From the NCBI GenBank assembly GCA_009659925.1, contig PUXW01000013.1, positions 104,395-168,394 of the forward strand: a stretch of 64,000 nucleotides of DNA, given 5' to 3'. The position numbers and the translations under genes were made by a program. The notes under the pieces are model-generated. The model was not told the origin of the DNA and searched no databases. It worked only from the letters and a program-made list of their open reading frames with translations. Source of the DNA: Nitratiruptor sp. (GTDB lineage Bacteria; Campylobacterota; Campylobacteria; Campylobacterales; Nitratiruptoraceae). Below, one piece after another: positions 28,095 to 38,233 of this stretch (positions are counted from its first letter, which is position 1; every line of letters starts with the position of its first letter).

Positions 28095-28856
28095 TCAAAG
28101 GTGCAAACGGCTCTTGTCCAGAAAGGTATCGTCGTGGATATGGCGAAAGGCGGCCCGAATGTACTTGACCACATCGCCAAACTCCTCCTCCAGCCTCCGG
28201 ACAAACTCCTTCATCCTCGCCCGGACATAGGGCTCCTTGATATCAAAACGCATAGCCGGACAGCTCTCGTCCCCTACCACCTGGAAGCCATTGCGTTTGA
28301 CAAACCCTGCCAACTGGCGCTCCCGTACCTCGATGAGGGGACGGATCACATAAAGCCCCTTGCTACTCTTGTAGATGGGGGGCAGGGCCCGCATCGCCCC
28401 GTTGTAGAACATATTCATGAAGAAGCTCTCGATAGCGTCATCGAGGTGGTGGCCTAAAGCCAGCTTGTTGAAGCCATGCTCTCGGGCATAAGTGTACAAG
28501 GCTCCCCGGCGCATCCTGGAGAAGAAGCTACAATAGGAGGAGTTGGGGCGGATCTTCTCCTGGGCGATCTGGAAGATCTCGGTGGTATAGATACGATGCT
28601 CGATCCCATACTCCTGGCAGTGGCGCTGGAGGAAGTCGTATTCTTCCCCCATCCCATAGGCGATGGTCACCGCGACAAAGGAGAAATTGTAGGGAGCTAC
28701 CCGCTGGAAGTGTTTGAGGACATGGACCAGCGTCAAGGAGTCCTTGCCGCCACTGAGTCCAACGAGGATGCGATCCCCCTCTTGAATCAATCCGAATTCG
28801 GCGTTGGTACGCCCTACCTGCTTGAGGATCTTTTTACTGATTTGGGCCTGTTTCAT
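28095..28856 (-). CDS. ttcA: TtcA-family tRNA 2-thiolation protein
   Basis: A 253-residue N-type ATP-pyrophosphatase related to TtcA, which thiolates cytidine 32 of tRNA. The PP-loop SGGKDS is intact (about 35-40) and the helix SRMRRGALYTYARE and GHHLDDAIESF match the family. The cluster-binding CxxC of E. coli TtcA is altered: here it reads YCSFFS, so only the first cysteine remains. A further cysteine is in GDESCPAMRF. The ATG overlaps the mtnN stop (ATGA). Whether it binds a normal 4Fe-4S cluster is unclear. Confidence 0.8.
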   Translation of the reverse strand: MKQAQISKKILKQVGRTNAEFGLIQEGDRILVGLSGGKDSLTLVHVLKHFQRVAPYNFSFVAVTIAYGMGEEYDFLQRHCQEYGIEHRIYTTEIFQIAQEKIRPNSSYCSFFSRMRRGALYTYAREHGFNKLALGHHLDDAIESFFMNMFYNGAMRALPPIYKSSKGLYVIRPLIEVRERQLAGFVKRNGFQVVGDESCPAMRFDIKEPYVRARMKEFVRRLEEEFGDVVKYIRAAFRHIHDDTFLDKSRLHL

Positions 28857-29539
28857 GCCATGTGATCGAGCATCTTCTGGATGAAGTTGGCACTGGTGCG
28901 AGAAGAGCGTTCCAAGAAGGCTTCAAAATCGAAGCTTGCATCCATGTCGGCCCCATCACTGATGGCCCGCAAAATGAAGAAGGGAACCCCAAAGGCGTCA
29001 CAGACCAGTGCGACGGCGGCCCCTTCCATCTCGATGGCGTCGGCTCCAAAGGTCTTGGCGATCCACTCCTTGCGGGCTGGATCGGCGACGAATTGATCCC
29101 CTGTGGCGATGATCCCCTCGTGGAGCTCGACGCCAAGCTCTTCCGCTACCCTACGGGCGAGGAGGAGGAGCTCCCCATCGGCGTCTATGAACCGCTTCCC
29201 TTCGGGAACATAGCCATAGGGGTGGCCAAAGGCACTGATATCGAGATCGTGCTGGCAAAGCCGCTTGGCGGCGATGAGGTCCCCGATGCGCAACTTCGGG
29301 TTGAGGGCTCCAGCCACCCCGCTAAAGAGGAGCTTCTTGGCCTTGAAGTGTTGGACCATTACGCTGGCGGTCAAAGCGGCGTAGACCTTGCCAATCTTGC
29401 TGTAGGCCACCACCACATCGAGCCCCTTGTAGCGCCCCTGGTAGTAGAGGTTTTGGGCCAGTTCGAAGGAGCGATACTCCCCGAGGAACTCCAGGATCGG
29501 TGCGATCTCCTCGGGCATAGCACCCATAATGGCGATCAT
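28853..29539 (-). CDS. mtnN: MTA/SAH nucleosidase (possible 6-amino-6-deoxyfutalosine hydrolase)
   Basis: A 228-residue nucleoside phosphorylase-fold hydrolase of the Pfs type. It has the N-terminal MGAMPEEI, purine-site AIEMEGAAVA with the ribose-binding glutamates, and SDGAD with the catalytic aspartate. In Campylobacterota this enzyme is known to act also on 6-amino-6-deoxyfutalosine in the futalosine route to menaquinone (MqnB role), besides methylthioadenosine and S-adenosylhomocysteine. Four-base ATGA overlaps join it to fabD upstream and ttcA downstream. Confidence 0.9.
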   Translation of the reverse strand: MIAIMGAMPEEIAPILEFLGEYRSFELAQNLYYQGRYKGLDVVVAYSKIGKVYAALTASVMVQHFKAKKLLFSGVAGALNPKLRIGDLIAAKRLCQHDLDISAFGHPYGYVPEGKRFIDADGELLLLARRVAEELGVELHEGIIATGDQFVADPARKEWIAKTFGADAIEMEGAAVALVCDAFGVPFFILRAISDGADMDASFDFEAFLERSSRTSANFIQKMLDHMA

Positions 29540-30465
29540 CCAAGCTCCTTGACCACCTCTTCCAAAGAGGCCATGTCCTGGACCACCTTGGTGGGGAGGG
29601 AGGTGATACGCCGATTCAGACCTGCCAAAACCCCTCCATGGCCAAACTCGATGAAGAGATCCCCCTCCTTGGCGGCCTCTTGGATCGAGTGTTTGTAGAG
29701 AACGGGGTGGGTGAGTTGACGGGTGAGCAGCTCCACAGCTTGGGCCTTCTGCTCATAGGGCTTGGCGGTGACGTTGGAGATAATGGGGGCTTGGAAGGAG
29801 TCTTTGAGGCTCTCATCCAGAAGGGGGCCAAAGGCCTTACTGGCCGGCTCCATCAAGGGGCAATGGCTCGCGACACTCATGTTGAGCAAGAGGGCCCGTT
29901 TCGCTCCTGCCCCTTTGAATTTTGGCCCGAGGGAGGTGAGGTCCTCCTTCACCCCGGCCACGACGATCTGGCCATCGCTGTTGTAATTGGCCGGCCAAAC
30001 CCGTTTTCCCTGGTCACGCTCTATAGCACACAGCTCTTCGACCTGCCGATCCTCCAACCCCAAGACGACCATCATCCCTCCATCGACCCCTTGAGCCGCC
30101 TCCTCCATGAGGCGTCCCCGCCGATGGACGAGCTCTACTCCATCAAGCACCTCCAGGGCCCCAACGGCCACCAGGGCACTTAGCTCTCCGAGGGAGTGGC
30201 CAAGGGCGAGGAGAGGTCTTTGACCAGTTGCTTCGTGGAAGAGGGTGTAGGCAATGGCGCTCACCAACAGGATGGCTGGTTGGGTGTAGGGGGTTTGATC
30301 GAGGAGCTCATTGGGCTCGAAGAGGAGGCGGCGAAAGTCGACCCCCAACCGGTCGCTGGCCGCTTCCACCATCTCCCGAGCCAAGGGAGCGCTCTCGTAG
30401 AAGGAGCGGCCCATCCCCACCCTCTGGCTCCCTTGTCCTGGGAAGAGGGCGATTATACGTCTCAT
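29536..30465 (-). CDS. fabD: Malonyl-CoA:ACP transacylase
   Basis: Loads malonate onto acyl carrier protein for fatty acid synthesis, following the AccD-dependent step encoded at 19322. The 309-residue protein has FPGQGSQRVGMG, the nucleophile serine S91 in GHSLGE, the catalytic histidine in VASHCPLMEPA, and the C-terminal EFGHGGVLAGLNRR. It starts 21 bases after slyD and its stop overlaps the mtnN start. Confidence 0.95.
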   Translation of the reverse strand: MRRIIALFPGQGSQRVGMGRSFYESAPLAREMVEAASDRLGVDFRRLLFEPNELLDQTPYTQPAILLVSAIAYTLFHEATGQRPLLALGHSLGELSALVAVGALEVLDGVELVHRRGRLMEEAAQGVDGGMMVVLGLEDRQVEELCAIERDQGKRVWPANYNSDGQIVVAGVKEDLTSLGPKFKGAGAKRALLLNMSVASHCPLMEPASKAFGPLLDESLKDSFQAPIISNVTAKPYEQKAQAVELLTRQLTHPVLYKHSIQEAAKEGDLFIEFGHGGVLAGLNRRITSLPTKVVQDMASLEEVVKELG

Positions 30466-30486
30466 CGTCCACCCTAAAAGCGGGGA

Positions 30487-30990
30487 TTAGTGGCCGCAGC
30501 CACAGCTCCCATCATGACAGTGCTCCTGCTGGACCTGACCGCTGAGGATCTCCTCGGGAGTGGCATCCCGCTCCCCGACTACCTTGACGGTGAACATCAG
30601 ATCTTTTCCCGCTAGGGGGTGGTTAAAATCGATGGTCACCTCTTTGTCGTTGAAATCGACCACTTGGACCTGAACTGTCTCTCCATTTTCCCCTTGGCCG
30701 TAGAGGGTCATCCCCTTTTGCAAGTCGATGCCGGCAAATTGCTCCCGAGGGAGGGTCTGAACGGCCTCCTCGTTACGCGCTCCATAAGCATCCTCCGCCT
30801 TCACCAACACATCGGCCTGCTCCCCAACACTCATCTTCTTGATCTCCCGTTCCAGGCCAGGGATAATCTGATTCTTGCCAGTGATGAATTCCAAGGGCCT
30901 TTGGCCTACATTGCTATCGATGACCTCACCGGTCTTGGCATCTCTCACCGAATACTCGATACTGACCACTTTGTTGTCTTCGATTGCCAT
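30487..30990 (-). CDS. slyD: FKBP-type peptidyl-prolyl isomerase, SlyD type
   Basis: A 167-residue cytoplasmic prolyl isomerase. The FKBP half-domains (SIEYSVRD, GQRPLEFITG, IIPGLEREI) flank the inserted chaperone flap (about 70-125). The C-terminal tail HCHDGSCGCGH is rich in cysteine and histidine, as in SlyD proteins that bind nickel for hydrogenase or urease maturation. AAAGGTAG lies seven bases before the ATG. It is the first gene of the slyD-fabD-mtnN-ttcA-27396 unit. Confidence 0.93.
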   Translation of the reverse strand: MAIEDNKVVSIEYSVRDAKTGEVIDSNVGQRPLEFITGKNQIIPGLEREIKKMSVGEQADVLVKAEDAYGARNEEAVQTLPREQFAGIDLQKGMTLYGQGENGETVQVQVVDFNDKEVTIDFNHPLAGKDLMFTVKVVGERDATPEEILSGQVQQEHCHDGSCGCGH

Positions 30991-31022
30991 TGTCGTCTAC
31001 CTTTGTGTGAGATTGCAGCCAG

Positions 31023-31031
31023 ATTGTAACA
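31023..31031 (-). promoter_or_regulatory. Extended -10 promoter for slyD unit
   Basis: Reading toward slyD, TGT-TACAAT (31031-31023) is an extended -10 box about 33 bases before the slyD ATG. It separates the slyD group from the upstream Tol-Pal genes. Confidence 0.5.
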
Positions 31032-31051
31032 CATTAATCTTAACGGGGGGG

Positions 31052-31079
31052 CTGGCCCAAGGATTAATCCCTGGGCTAG
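31052..31079 (-). terminator. Imperfect 28-bp hairpin at the cpoB stop codon
   Basis: The arms CTAGCCCAGGGATT and AATCCTTGGGCCAG (minus strand) pair apart from one mismatch and one G-T pair. The stem includes the cpoB stop codon. On the minus strand it is followed by C residues rather than a U tract, so it is not a classic intrinsic terminator; it could be a 3' mRNA stabiliser or a weak terminator ahead of the slyD promoter. Confidence 0.35.
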
Positions 31080-31912
31080 TGGGCTCTCTTCAAATTTCTC
31101 TTGGCAATCTGGGCCGCTTTGGAGTTGGGGTATAAATCGATGAGGGAGCGGTAGAAACGCTGGGCCTCCTCTCTCTTGCCCAAACGCTCTAGAGAGATGG
31201 CCGTATGCAAGAGGAGGGTGGGCATATAGGAGGCTTTGGAGTAGAGGGCGGCACTCTGTTTGTAGTGGGCAATGGCACAGCGGTAGTCCTTCTGGTAGTA
31301 GCAGCTCTCACCGATGTAGAAGTTACTCGCAGCCGGCTTGTAGTGTTTGGCGATGGCCCCTTCGAAAAACCTCTTAGCCTCTTCGTAATTTTTGCGCCTA
31401 TAAGCCTCCTTCCCCTTGGCGAAGAGTTGAGCACCGCTTAGCTTCTTTGCCTGCAAGGAGTTGAGAGCCGCTTGAAGCTCCCCTTTGCTCACATAGGAGC
31501 GATTGATTTGATCCACGATGGTGCCCATTTGCTCCATCACCCGTTGAATCTTGGCGAAGTTCTCCTGTTGGAGCTGGATGGAGCTATTGAGGTCCCGGCG
31601 CAGGGTAGCCAACTCCCCCTCGATCCTGGGCCCCTTCCCCCGTTCGAGGGCGTTGATTCGCCGATCCAACCCCTCTACGACACTTTTGAGCCCTTCCACC
31701 TGCTCCCCCAACTGCTTGAGCCGCTCCTGCAGCTGGAAGAGCTCCTTGCGGATCGATTCGATGGCTTTGGAGTTCTGGTAGATCCGCTTCTCGGCAGGGG
31801 TCAAGCCGTAGGGGGAGGGATTGTCCAGGTTGCCCGCCTCAAAGACCGAGGGTTCGCTCGCCCATGCAAATCCAAGGAGCAAGAGCCAAGGGAGCAAGGG
31901 ATCTCCTTTCAT
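31076..31912 (-). CDS. cpoB: Tol-Pal system protein CpoB/YbgF
   Basis: A 278-residue periplasmic protein that links the Tol-Pal machine to cell-wall synthesis in other bacteria. It has a signal peptide ending around FAWASE, a coiled coil of about 45-135 (AIESIRKELFQLQERLKQLG and following heptads) and C-terminal TPR repeats (about 160-278). A bacterial N-glycosylation sequon DLNSS is at 107-111; the C. jejuni counterpart Cj0114 is, from memory, a reported N-glycoprotein. The ATG overlaps the pal stop (ATGA). Confidence 0.88.
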   Translation of the reverse strand: MKGDPLLPWLLLLGFAWASEPSVFEAGNLDNPSPYGLTPAEKRIYQNSKAIESIRKELFQLQERLKQLGEQVEGLKSVVEGLDRRINALERGKGPRIEGELATLRRDLNSSIQLQQENFAKIQRVMEQMGTIVDQINRSYVSKGELQAALNSLQAKKLSGAQLFAKGKEAYRRKNYEEAKRFFEGAIAKHYKPAASNFYIGESCYYQKDYRCAIAHYKQSAALYSKASYMPTLLLHTAISLERLGKREEAQRFYRSLIDLYPNSKAAQIAKRNLKRAH

Positions 31913-32457
31913 GGAATGAGTTCAAACTCGACCCGTCTATTCTTGGCCCAGCACTCCCGGGTATGTTCGCGGCAGACCGGATTGCTCTCCCCGTAGCTGA
32001 TAATACTCAAACGCTCTGGAGCAACCCCCTTGGCGACCAAAGCATCCCGGACACTCTTAGCCCGCTTGAGCCCCAGAGCGTAGTTGTATTCGTCGCTCCC
32101 CCACTCGTCACAATTCCCCTCCACCTTGATCCGGAAAGGGCGGGCCTGGGGCTGGTTGAAGAGCTTGGCGTTGTATTCGATCTTGGGCATCTGGTCGGGA
32201 CGGATGGTGTATTGATCGAAGTCGAAATAGATTACCTTGGCTTGAGATTCGATTTGGCGCATGAGGGCGAGTTTTTGCTCCTCATCGAGCTCTTCGATCC
32301 CACCTTCGAGGGGGTGGATGCCAGAGCCTTCCTGCACCTCGCTTTCAACCTGAGGACCTGTGGAGGCGGATGGAGGCATTTCGATCTCCACACTCTTCTT
32401 GGCACAGCCTGAAAGGAGGAAAAGGAGGAGAAAAATTGTGGTGAGGATCTGTTTCAT
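31909..32457 (-). CDS. pal: Peptidoglycan-associated lipoprotein Pal
   Basis: Outer-membrane lipoprotein of 182 residues. The lipobox LLSGC places the lipidated cysteine at position 18. After a low-complexity linker, the OmpA-like peptidoglycan-binding domain contains VIYFDFDQYTIRP, EGNCDEWGSDEYNYALG, LGLKRAKSV and the closing KNRRVEF. AAAGGATAG precedes the ATG. TolB binds this protein, and the genes are adjacent in the usual tolB-pal-cpoB order. Confidence 0.95.
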   Translation of the reverse strand: MKQILTTIFLLLFLLSGCAKKSVEIEMPPSASTGPQVESEVQEGSGIHPLEGGIEELDEEQKLALMRQIESQAKVIYFDFDQYTIRPDQMPKIEYNAKLFNQPQARPFRIKVEGNCDEWGSDEYNYALGLKRAKSVRDALVAKGVAPERLSIISYGESNPVCREHTRECWAKNRRVEFELIP

Positions 32458-32483
32458 GGGCTATCCTTTCAACCATTTTTCCT

Positions 32484-32513
32484 ATTCTAGCACAAGCCTT
32501 GGATTCAAAACAA
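32484..32513 (-). promoter_or_regulatory. Probable pal promoter
   Basis: On the minus strand TTGTTT (32513-32508) and TAGAAT (32489-32484) are 18 bases apart, with TGC directly before the -10 box. This lies in the tolB-pal gap and would allow pal and cpoB to be transcribed separately from tolB. Confidence 0.5.
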
Positions 32514-32515
32514 CT

Positions 32516-33772
32516 CTACCAGTCGATAGATTGAATTTTACCCGTGTAGAGGGGATAGATGTAGCTCTTGTTATAACGCAAACGAATAATTCCAAGCCCC
32601 GTCTGGTTGGCGTACTCCTTGATGAAGAGGAGGGTCTCCCCGTCGGGAGCAAACCGGGGGAAGATGTTGACCCCATTGGCCGTGAGGCGGCGGATATAAT
32701 CGCTCTTGGTGGAGATGAGATAGAGGTTAAAGGTGTTGGGGCCAAAGGCATTGTTGGTCTCCCGACTCGAGTAGACCACATAGTCCCCGCTGGTGGTACA
32801 AGAGCTATTGTTGCGCCCATGGTAGACGAGGCGTTCTACCGCTCTGGAGTTGGCATCTTTGGCAAAGATGGTGGGATAGCCGAGGCGATCGGAAACGAAG
32901 ACGATCCGTCGCCCATCCTGGACGAAGTTCCCGCTCACATCGATGCCGCTGTAGTAGGTGATCCGCTGGAGGGTTCGCTGCTGCAAGTCGTAGAGATAGA
33001 TATCCGGTTGCATACTTGGAGCCAGCGTAAGAAGCAACCTCCTCCCATCCTCGCTCACATCGGAGCAGACCACCATCCCCTCTCCCGAGAGGATCTTCTC
33101 CCGCTTTCCAGCGTATAGATCCACCCGATAGAGGGTGGGCCGCTCCCCATTCATGTCGGTGTAGTAGAAGGCACGCTGCTCTTTGGAAGCCCATTTTGGA
33201 AAGAGGTTGAGCCCCCCTGTGACGATGGTCTTCTGGTAGGTGAGAGTATAATCCCCGATGACGATATCGGCCTGTTTGGGTCCGGTGTACTTGGAGAAGA
33301 TGACGAAGCTGCGCAAGAAGGAGAGATCGTCAAATCCCAAGGCCTTGCCGACATCATAGACGATGCGGTGGGCAATAAAGGGGTAGCGCTCCTTGTCGCC
33401 GATGGTATACGCCTTCTTAAGGAGCTCTTGTTGCCTTTTGAGATCGTAAAGGAGCATGCGAGCACTCAAACGCCCCCGATCGTCGTAGTAGAGCTGGTAG
33501 CGCAACAGCAGATCCCCATCATGGAGACGGGGAGAGATGGGATCGGTAAAATCGGCTATATGTTCCTGTTCGTCTACTTGAAAGTGGGCGGCGACGGTGA
33601 GATCGCCTACGAGGAGCTTGAAGAACTTCCGATTGAGGGAACCATCCACCTCGACAGTCCCATTTTCGATTCGAATCTTCGGTTCGTTCCCCACCTCTTT
33701 GACGATTTCGAGAGTCAAATCGGAAGCTAGGAGCGCGGCAAAGGCGGTCCACAGGAATAAGAGGACTCTCAT
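32516..33772 (-). CDS. tolB: Tol-Pal system beta-propeller protein TolB
   Basis: A 418-residue periplasmic protein. It has a signal peptide (MRVLLFLWTAFAALLAS), the N-terminal TolB domain and a C-terminal six-bladed propeller with repeated D-G-R/F-P-x-W/F elements (LFPKWASKEQ, DVSEDGRRLLL, NFVQDGRRIVFVSDR, IFPRFAPDGETLLF). AAGGAG lies well placed before the ATG. It binds Pal and TolA in the envelope-constriction machine. Confidence 0.93.
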   Translation of the reverse strand: MRVLLFLWTAFAALLASDLTLEIVKEVGNEPKIRIENGTVEVDGSLNRKFFKLLVGDLTVAAHFQVDEQEHIADFTDPISPRLHDGDLLLRYQLYYDDRGRLSARMLLYDLKRQQELLKKAYTIGDKERYPFIAHRIVYDVGKALGFDDLSFLRSFVIFSKYTGPKQADIVIGDYTLTYQKTIVTGGLNLFPKWASKEQRAFYYTDMNGERPTLYRVDLYAGKREKILSGEGMVVCSDVSEDGRRLLLTLAPSMQPDIYLYDLQQRTLQRITYYSGIDVSGNFVQDGRRIVFVSDRLGYPTIFAKDANSRAVERLVYHGRNNSSCTTSGDYVVYSSRETNNAFGPNTFNLYLISTKSDYIRRLTANGVNIFPRFAPDGETLLFIKEYANQTGLGIIRLRYNKSYIYPLYTGKIQSIDW

Positions 33773-33842
33773 TTCAACTCCTTCGATACCGTGAATCTAC
33801 GGCTACAATATCGGCATAAGCGGCTAAAAGTTAAGTTCCCCT

Positions 33843-34559
33843 TCACTCCTTGGCACGAAAGCGGACGATGAAACTCCGGGCCTCCTTAGGACGGGGGAAG
33901 GAGCGGGTCGTCAAATAGTCGAGATAGCTCTCCAGTTCCCGGTCAAAAAGGGCATCGCCGGAGCTTTCAAGAACCCGATAGGAAAAAGTCCCATCCCGAC
34001 GGATGGTGATGACGACCTTCGCCCAATGGCCCCCACTCATCTTGGAGGGATGCCAATGGTCGTAGAGAATTCTATACACTTTGCGTAAATAGGGATCTTC
34101 CACCCCTTCCACCCGCTTTTTGGCTCCACTGGGCTGAACCTGCAGATCGAGGGTCTCAAGCAATTTCCGTACATTATTCTTGGCCCGTTTGCGGCTTGGA
34201 ATCGAGGCTTTGGGTCTGGGGGCAACCGGTTTGGTGGTGTATTTGCCCTTCAAGGAGGCGAAGAGATCTTGGATCTTGGGAGCAGAGCGCTCTTTGGGAG
34301 TGGGAGAGCCCTTCGGTTTTTTAGGGGGGTTACGTTGGATCTTGGGCTTTGGAGGAGCTGGATTGGGGTTGGGTTTGACCTTTGGTCTGGGTGGAGTAGG
34401 GCGGGGTTGGGGCTCTAGGAGCAAGATCTCAATTGGCTCCCCTTCCATCTTGATCCGCTCTTCGTCTCTGGGGCCAAGGAGACTCAAGGACCAGATTAAA
34501 AGGCCATAGAGGATGAGGGCGAAAAGGAGGGAGAGGAGTTTGAGGGGAGGACTATCCAT
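33843..34559 (-). CDS. tolA: TolA/TonB-like energy transducer
   Basis: A 238-residue inner-membrane protein with one N-terminal span (about 8-28), a proline-rich periplasmic stretch (PRPTPPRPKVKPNPNPAPP around 52-70) and a C-terminal TonB/TolA-like domain (about 150-238, ILYDHWHPSKMSGGHWAKV). It lacks the long alanine-rich helix of E. coli TolA and looks structurally like TonB. Its position between tolR and tolB argues for the TolA role. It overlaps tolR by eight bases. Confidence 0.85.
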   Translation of the reverse strand: MDSPPLKLLSLLFALILYGLLIWSLSLLGPRDEERIKMEGEPIEILLLEPQPRPTPPRPKVKPNPNPAPPKPKIQRNPPKKPKGSPTPKERSAPKIQDLFASLKGKYTTKPVAPRPKASIPSRKRAKNNVRKLLETLDLQVQPSGAKKRVEGVEDPYLRKVYRILYDHWHPSKMSGGHWAKVVITIRRDGTFSYRVLESSGDALFDRELESYLDYLTTRSFPRPKEARSFIVRFRAKE

Positions 34560-34947
34560 CGGTCAGGAGGGAGACTTTGGTGAAACCGGCCTCTTTCACC
34601 GTTTTCAGGATGTAGATCACATCTTGATAGGGGAGGTGCTTATCGGCGCTGATATAGACTGGAGCATCTTTGGGAACTTTTTGACTCAAGAGCAAGAAAC
34701 CATCGGCGAAACGCTCCCAGGAAAAGCGCTCTTTGCCTACGAAGATCTGCCGTTTCCCATCGACTCGAATGTGAAGCTGGCTCCGCTTCGCATAGGCCTT
34801 AGTTCTGGAGCCCTGGGGGAGATTGATCTCCTCTTCGTAGACGATGGCTGGGGTGGCTACCATCAAAATGGCAAGCAGGACCAACATCACATCGACGAGG
34901 GGGGTGATGTTGAGTTCGGGCTGCTCATCCCATGGGAACATGGTCAT
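34552..34947 (-). CDS. tolR: ExbD/TolR family biopolymer transporter
   Basis: A 131-residue protein with a single membrane span (about 16-38) containing the proton-relay aspartate in NITPLVDVMLVLLAILMV, and a periplasmic domain ending in a dimer-forming segment. It works with the TolQ-like protein to energise TolA. The start lies 23 bases inside tolQ; an alternative ATG is two codons later. Confidence 0.92.
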   Translation of the reverse strand: MTMFPWDEQPELNITPLVDVMLVLLAILMVATPAIVYEEEINLPQGSRTKAYAKRSQLHIRVDGKRQIFVGKERFSWERFADGFLLLSQKVPKDAPVYISADKHLPYQDVIYILKTVKEAGFTKVSLLTDG

Positions 34948-35512
34948 GGTTGCGCCTCTGCTGGAGGAGGATGTCGATCTCCATCTTCAAATAGGAGATC
35001 AGTTCGTAGGCTTTCCGCTTGAGGATGAGGTGGTAGGTGTAGGCGAAGATGGCCACGAGGATCCCAGCCGCCGTTGCTACCAGGGCCTCACCGATCGAGG
35101 TACTGATAGTAGTCAAAGAGCCCTTCTCCTTACCCAGGAGGTAGAAAGTTTCCAAAATGGAGACAACCGTCCCAAAGAGGCCGATGAAGGGAGATGTAGA
35201 GGCGACGATGGCAAGAAGGGTGAGCCCCTTGGTACTGCGCCTCGTGGCATCGAAGAGACAATAGTCCCCGCTTTCTGGAGTCATCTCCACCATGCACTGG
35301 CTCAAGAAGGAGGTCAAGGGAGGCTCCCGCCCTCCCATACGGACCGTCTCCAAGGAGCGCCGCTCCCGGGCGATCCAGAAGGTGAGGATCAGGAAGCGAT
35401 AGAAGAAGGTCCAGTTGACCAGGATGAAGTAGAGGGACAAGATCCCCAAGACGGCGATGGTGATGGGATTGCTCTTTTCCAAGTAGAGCTTCAACAGGCT
35501 CAAATAGTCCAT
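34925..35512 (-). CDS. tolQ: ExbB/TolQ family proton channel
   Basis: A 195-residue inner-membrane protein with three spans (about 17-40, 94-120, 140-163). The family signature STSPFIGLFGTVVSILETF and the last helix ISTSIGEALVATAAGILVAI are clear, the latter bearing the polar residues of the proton path. Its ATG shares one base with the atpC stop (TAATG), so the Tol genes appear translationally coupled to the ATP synthase genes. Confidence 0.93.
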   Translation of the reverse strand: MDYLSLLKLYLEKSNPITIAVLGILSLYFILVNWTFFYRFLILTFWIARERRSLETVRMGGREPPLTSFLSQCMVEMTPESGDYCLFDATRRSTKGLTLLAIVASTSPFIGLFGTVVSILETFYLLGKEKGSLTTISTSIGEALVATAAGILVAIFAYTYHLILKRKAYELISYLKMEIDILLQQRRNHDHVPMG

Positions 35513-35901
35513 TAGATGATTTTCGCCGCCCGCTCGATCCTTGCCTCTACCGCGGCCAGGGCCGCCTTGTTCTCGCTTGCACGCTCGATGAGCTCTTTGG
35601 CCTCCTCGATCTTTTTAGCGATCTCACTCTCATCGGCACCAGCAAGGGGGATTGCTCCATCCACCAAGGCCCGGGCCCCATGTTCGTCGACCTTCACATG
35701 GCCCCAGTTGATGACGATCGACTCCCGCTTTCCATCACCCTTGTCGATCTCGATTACCCCGGGTTTTAAAAGGGCCAACAAGGTGGCGTGCCGGGGGAGA
35801 ACGCCAAACTCCCCTTCCTCCCCCGGGAAGGTGACACTTTGCACCTCTCCCTCGAAGATGAGGCCGTGGGGGGTGACGATCTCCAGTTTCAACTTCTCCA
35901 T
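35512..35901 (-). CDS. atpC: ATP synthase F1 subunit epsilon
   Basis: A 129-residue central-stalk subunit. The beta-sandwich part shows LEIVTPHGLIFEGEVQSVTFPGEEGEFGVLPRHA, read in two pieces, and the C-terminal helical hairpin is charged (EIAKKIEEAKELIERAS). It is last in the atpF'-atpF-atpH-atpA-atpG-atpD-atpC run and ends at TAATG with tolQ. The membrane subunits a and c are not in this window, as in other Campylobacterota. Confidence 0.94.
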   Translation of the reverse strand: MEKLKLEIVTPHGLIFEGEVQSVTFPGEEGEFGVLPRHATLLALLKPGVIEIDKGDGKRESIVINWGHVKVDEHGARALVDGAIPLAGADESEIAKKIEEAKELIERASENKAALAAVEARIERAAKII

Positions 35902-35916
35902 CGATGATCCTTTACG

Positions 35917-38224
<2,308 letters not shown>

Positions 38225-38233
38225 TGGCTATCC

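Noticed and set aside
33801..33809. GGCTACAAT on the plus strand in the tolB-tolA gap
   Set aside because: Both flanking genes are on the minus strand, so it would only make antisense RNA. No minus-strand promoter there is convincing either.
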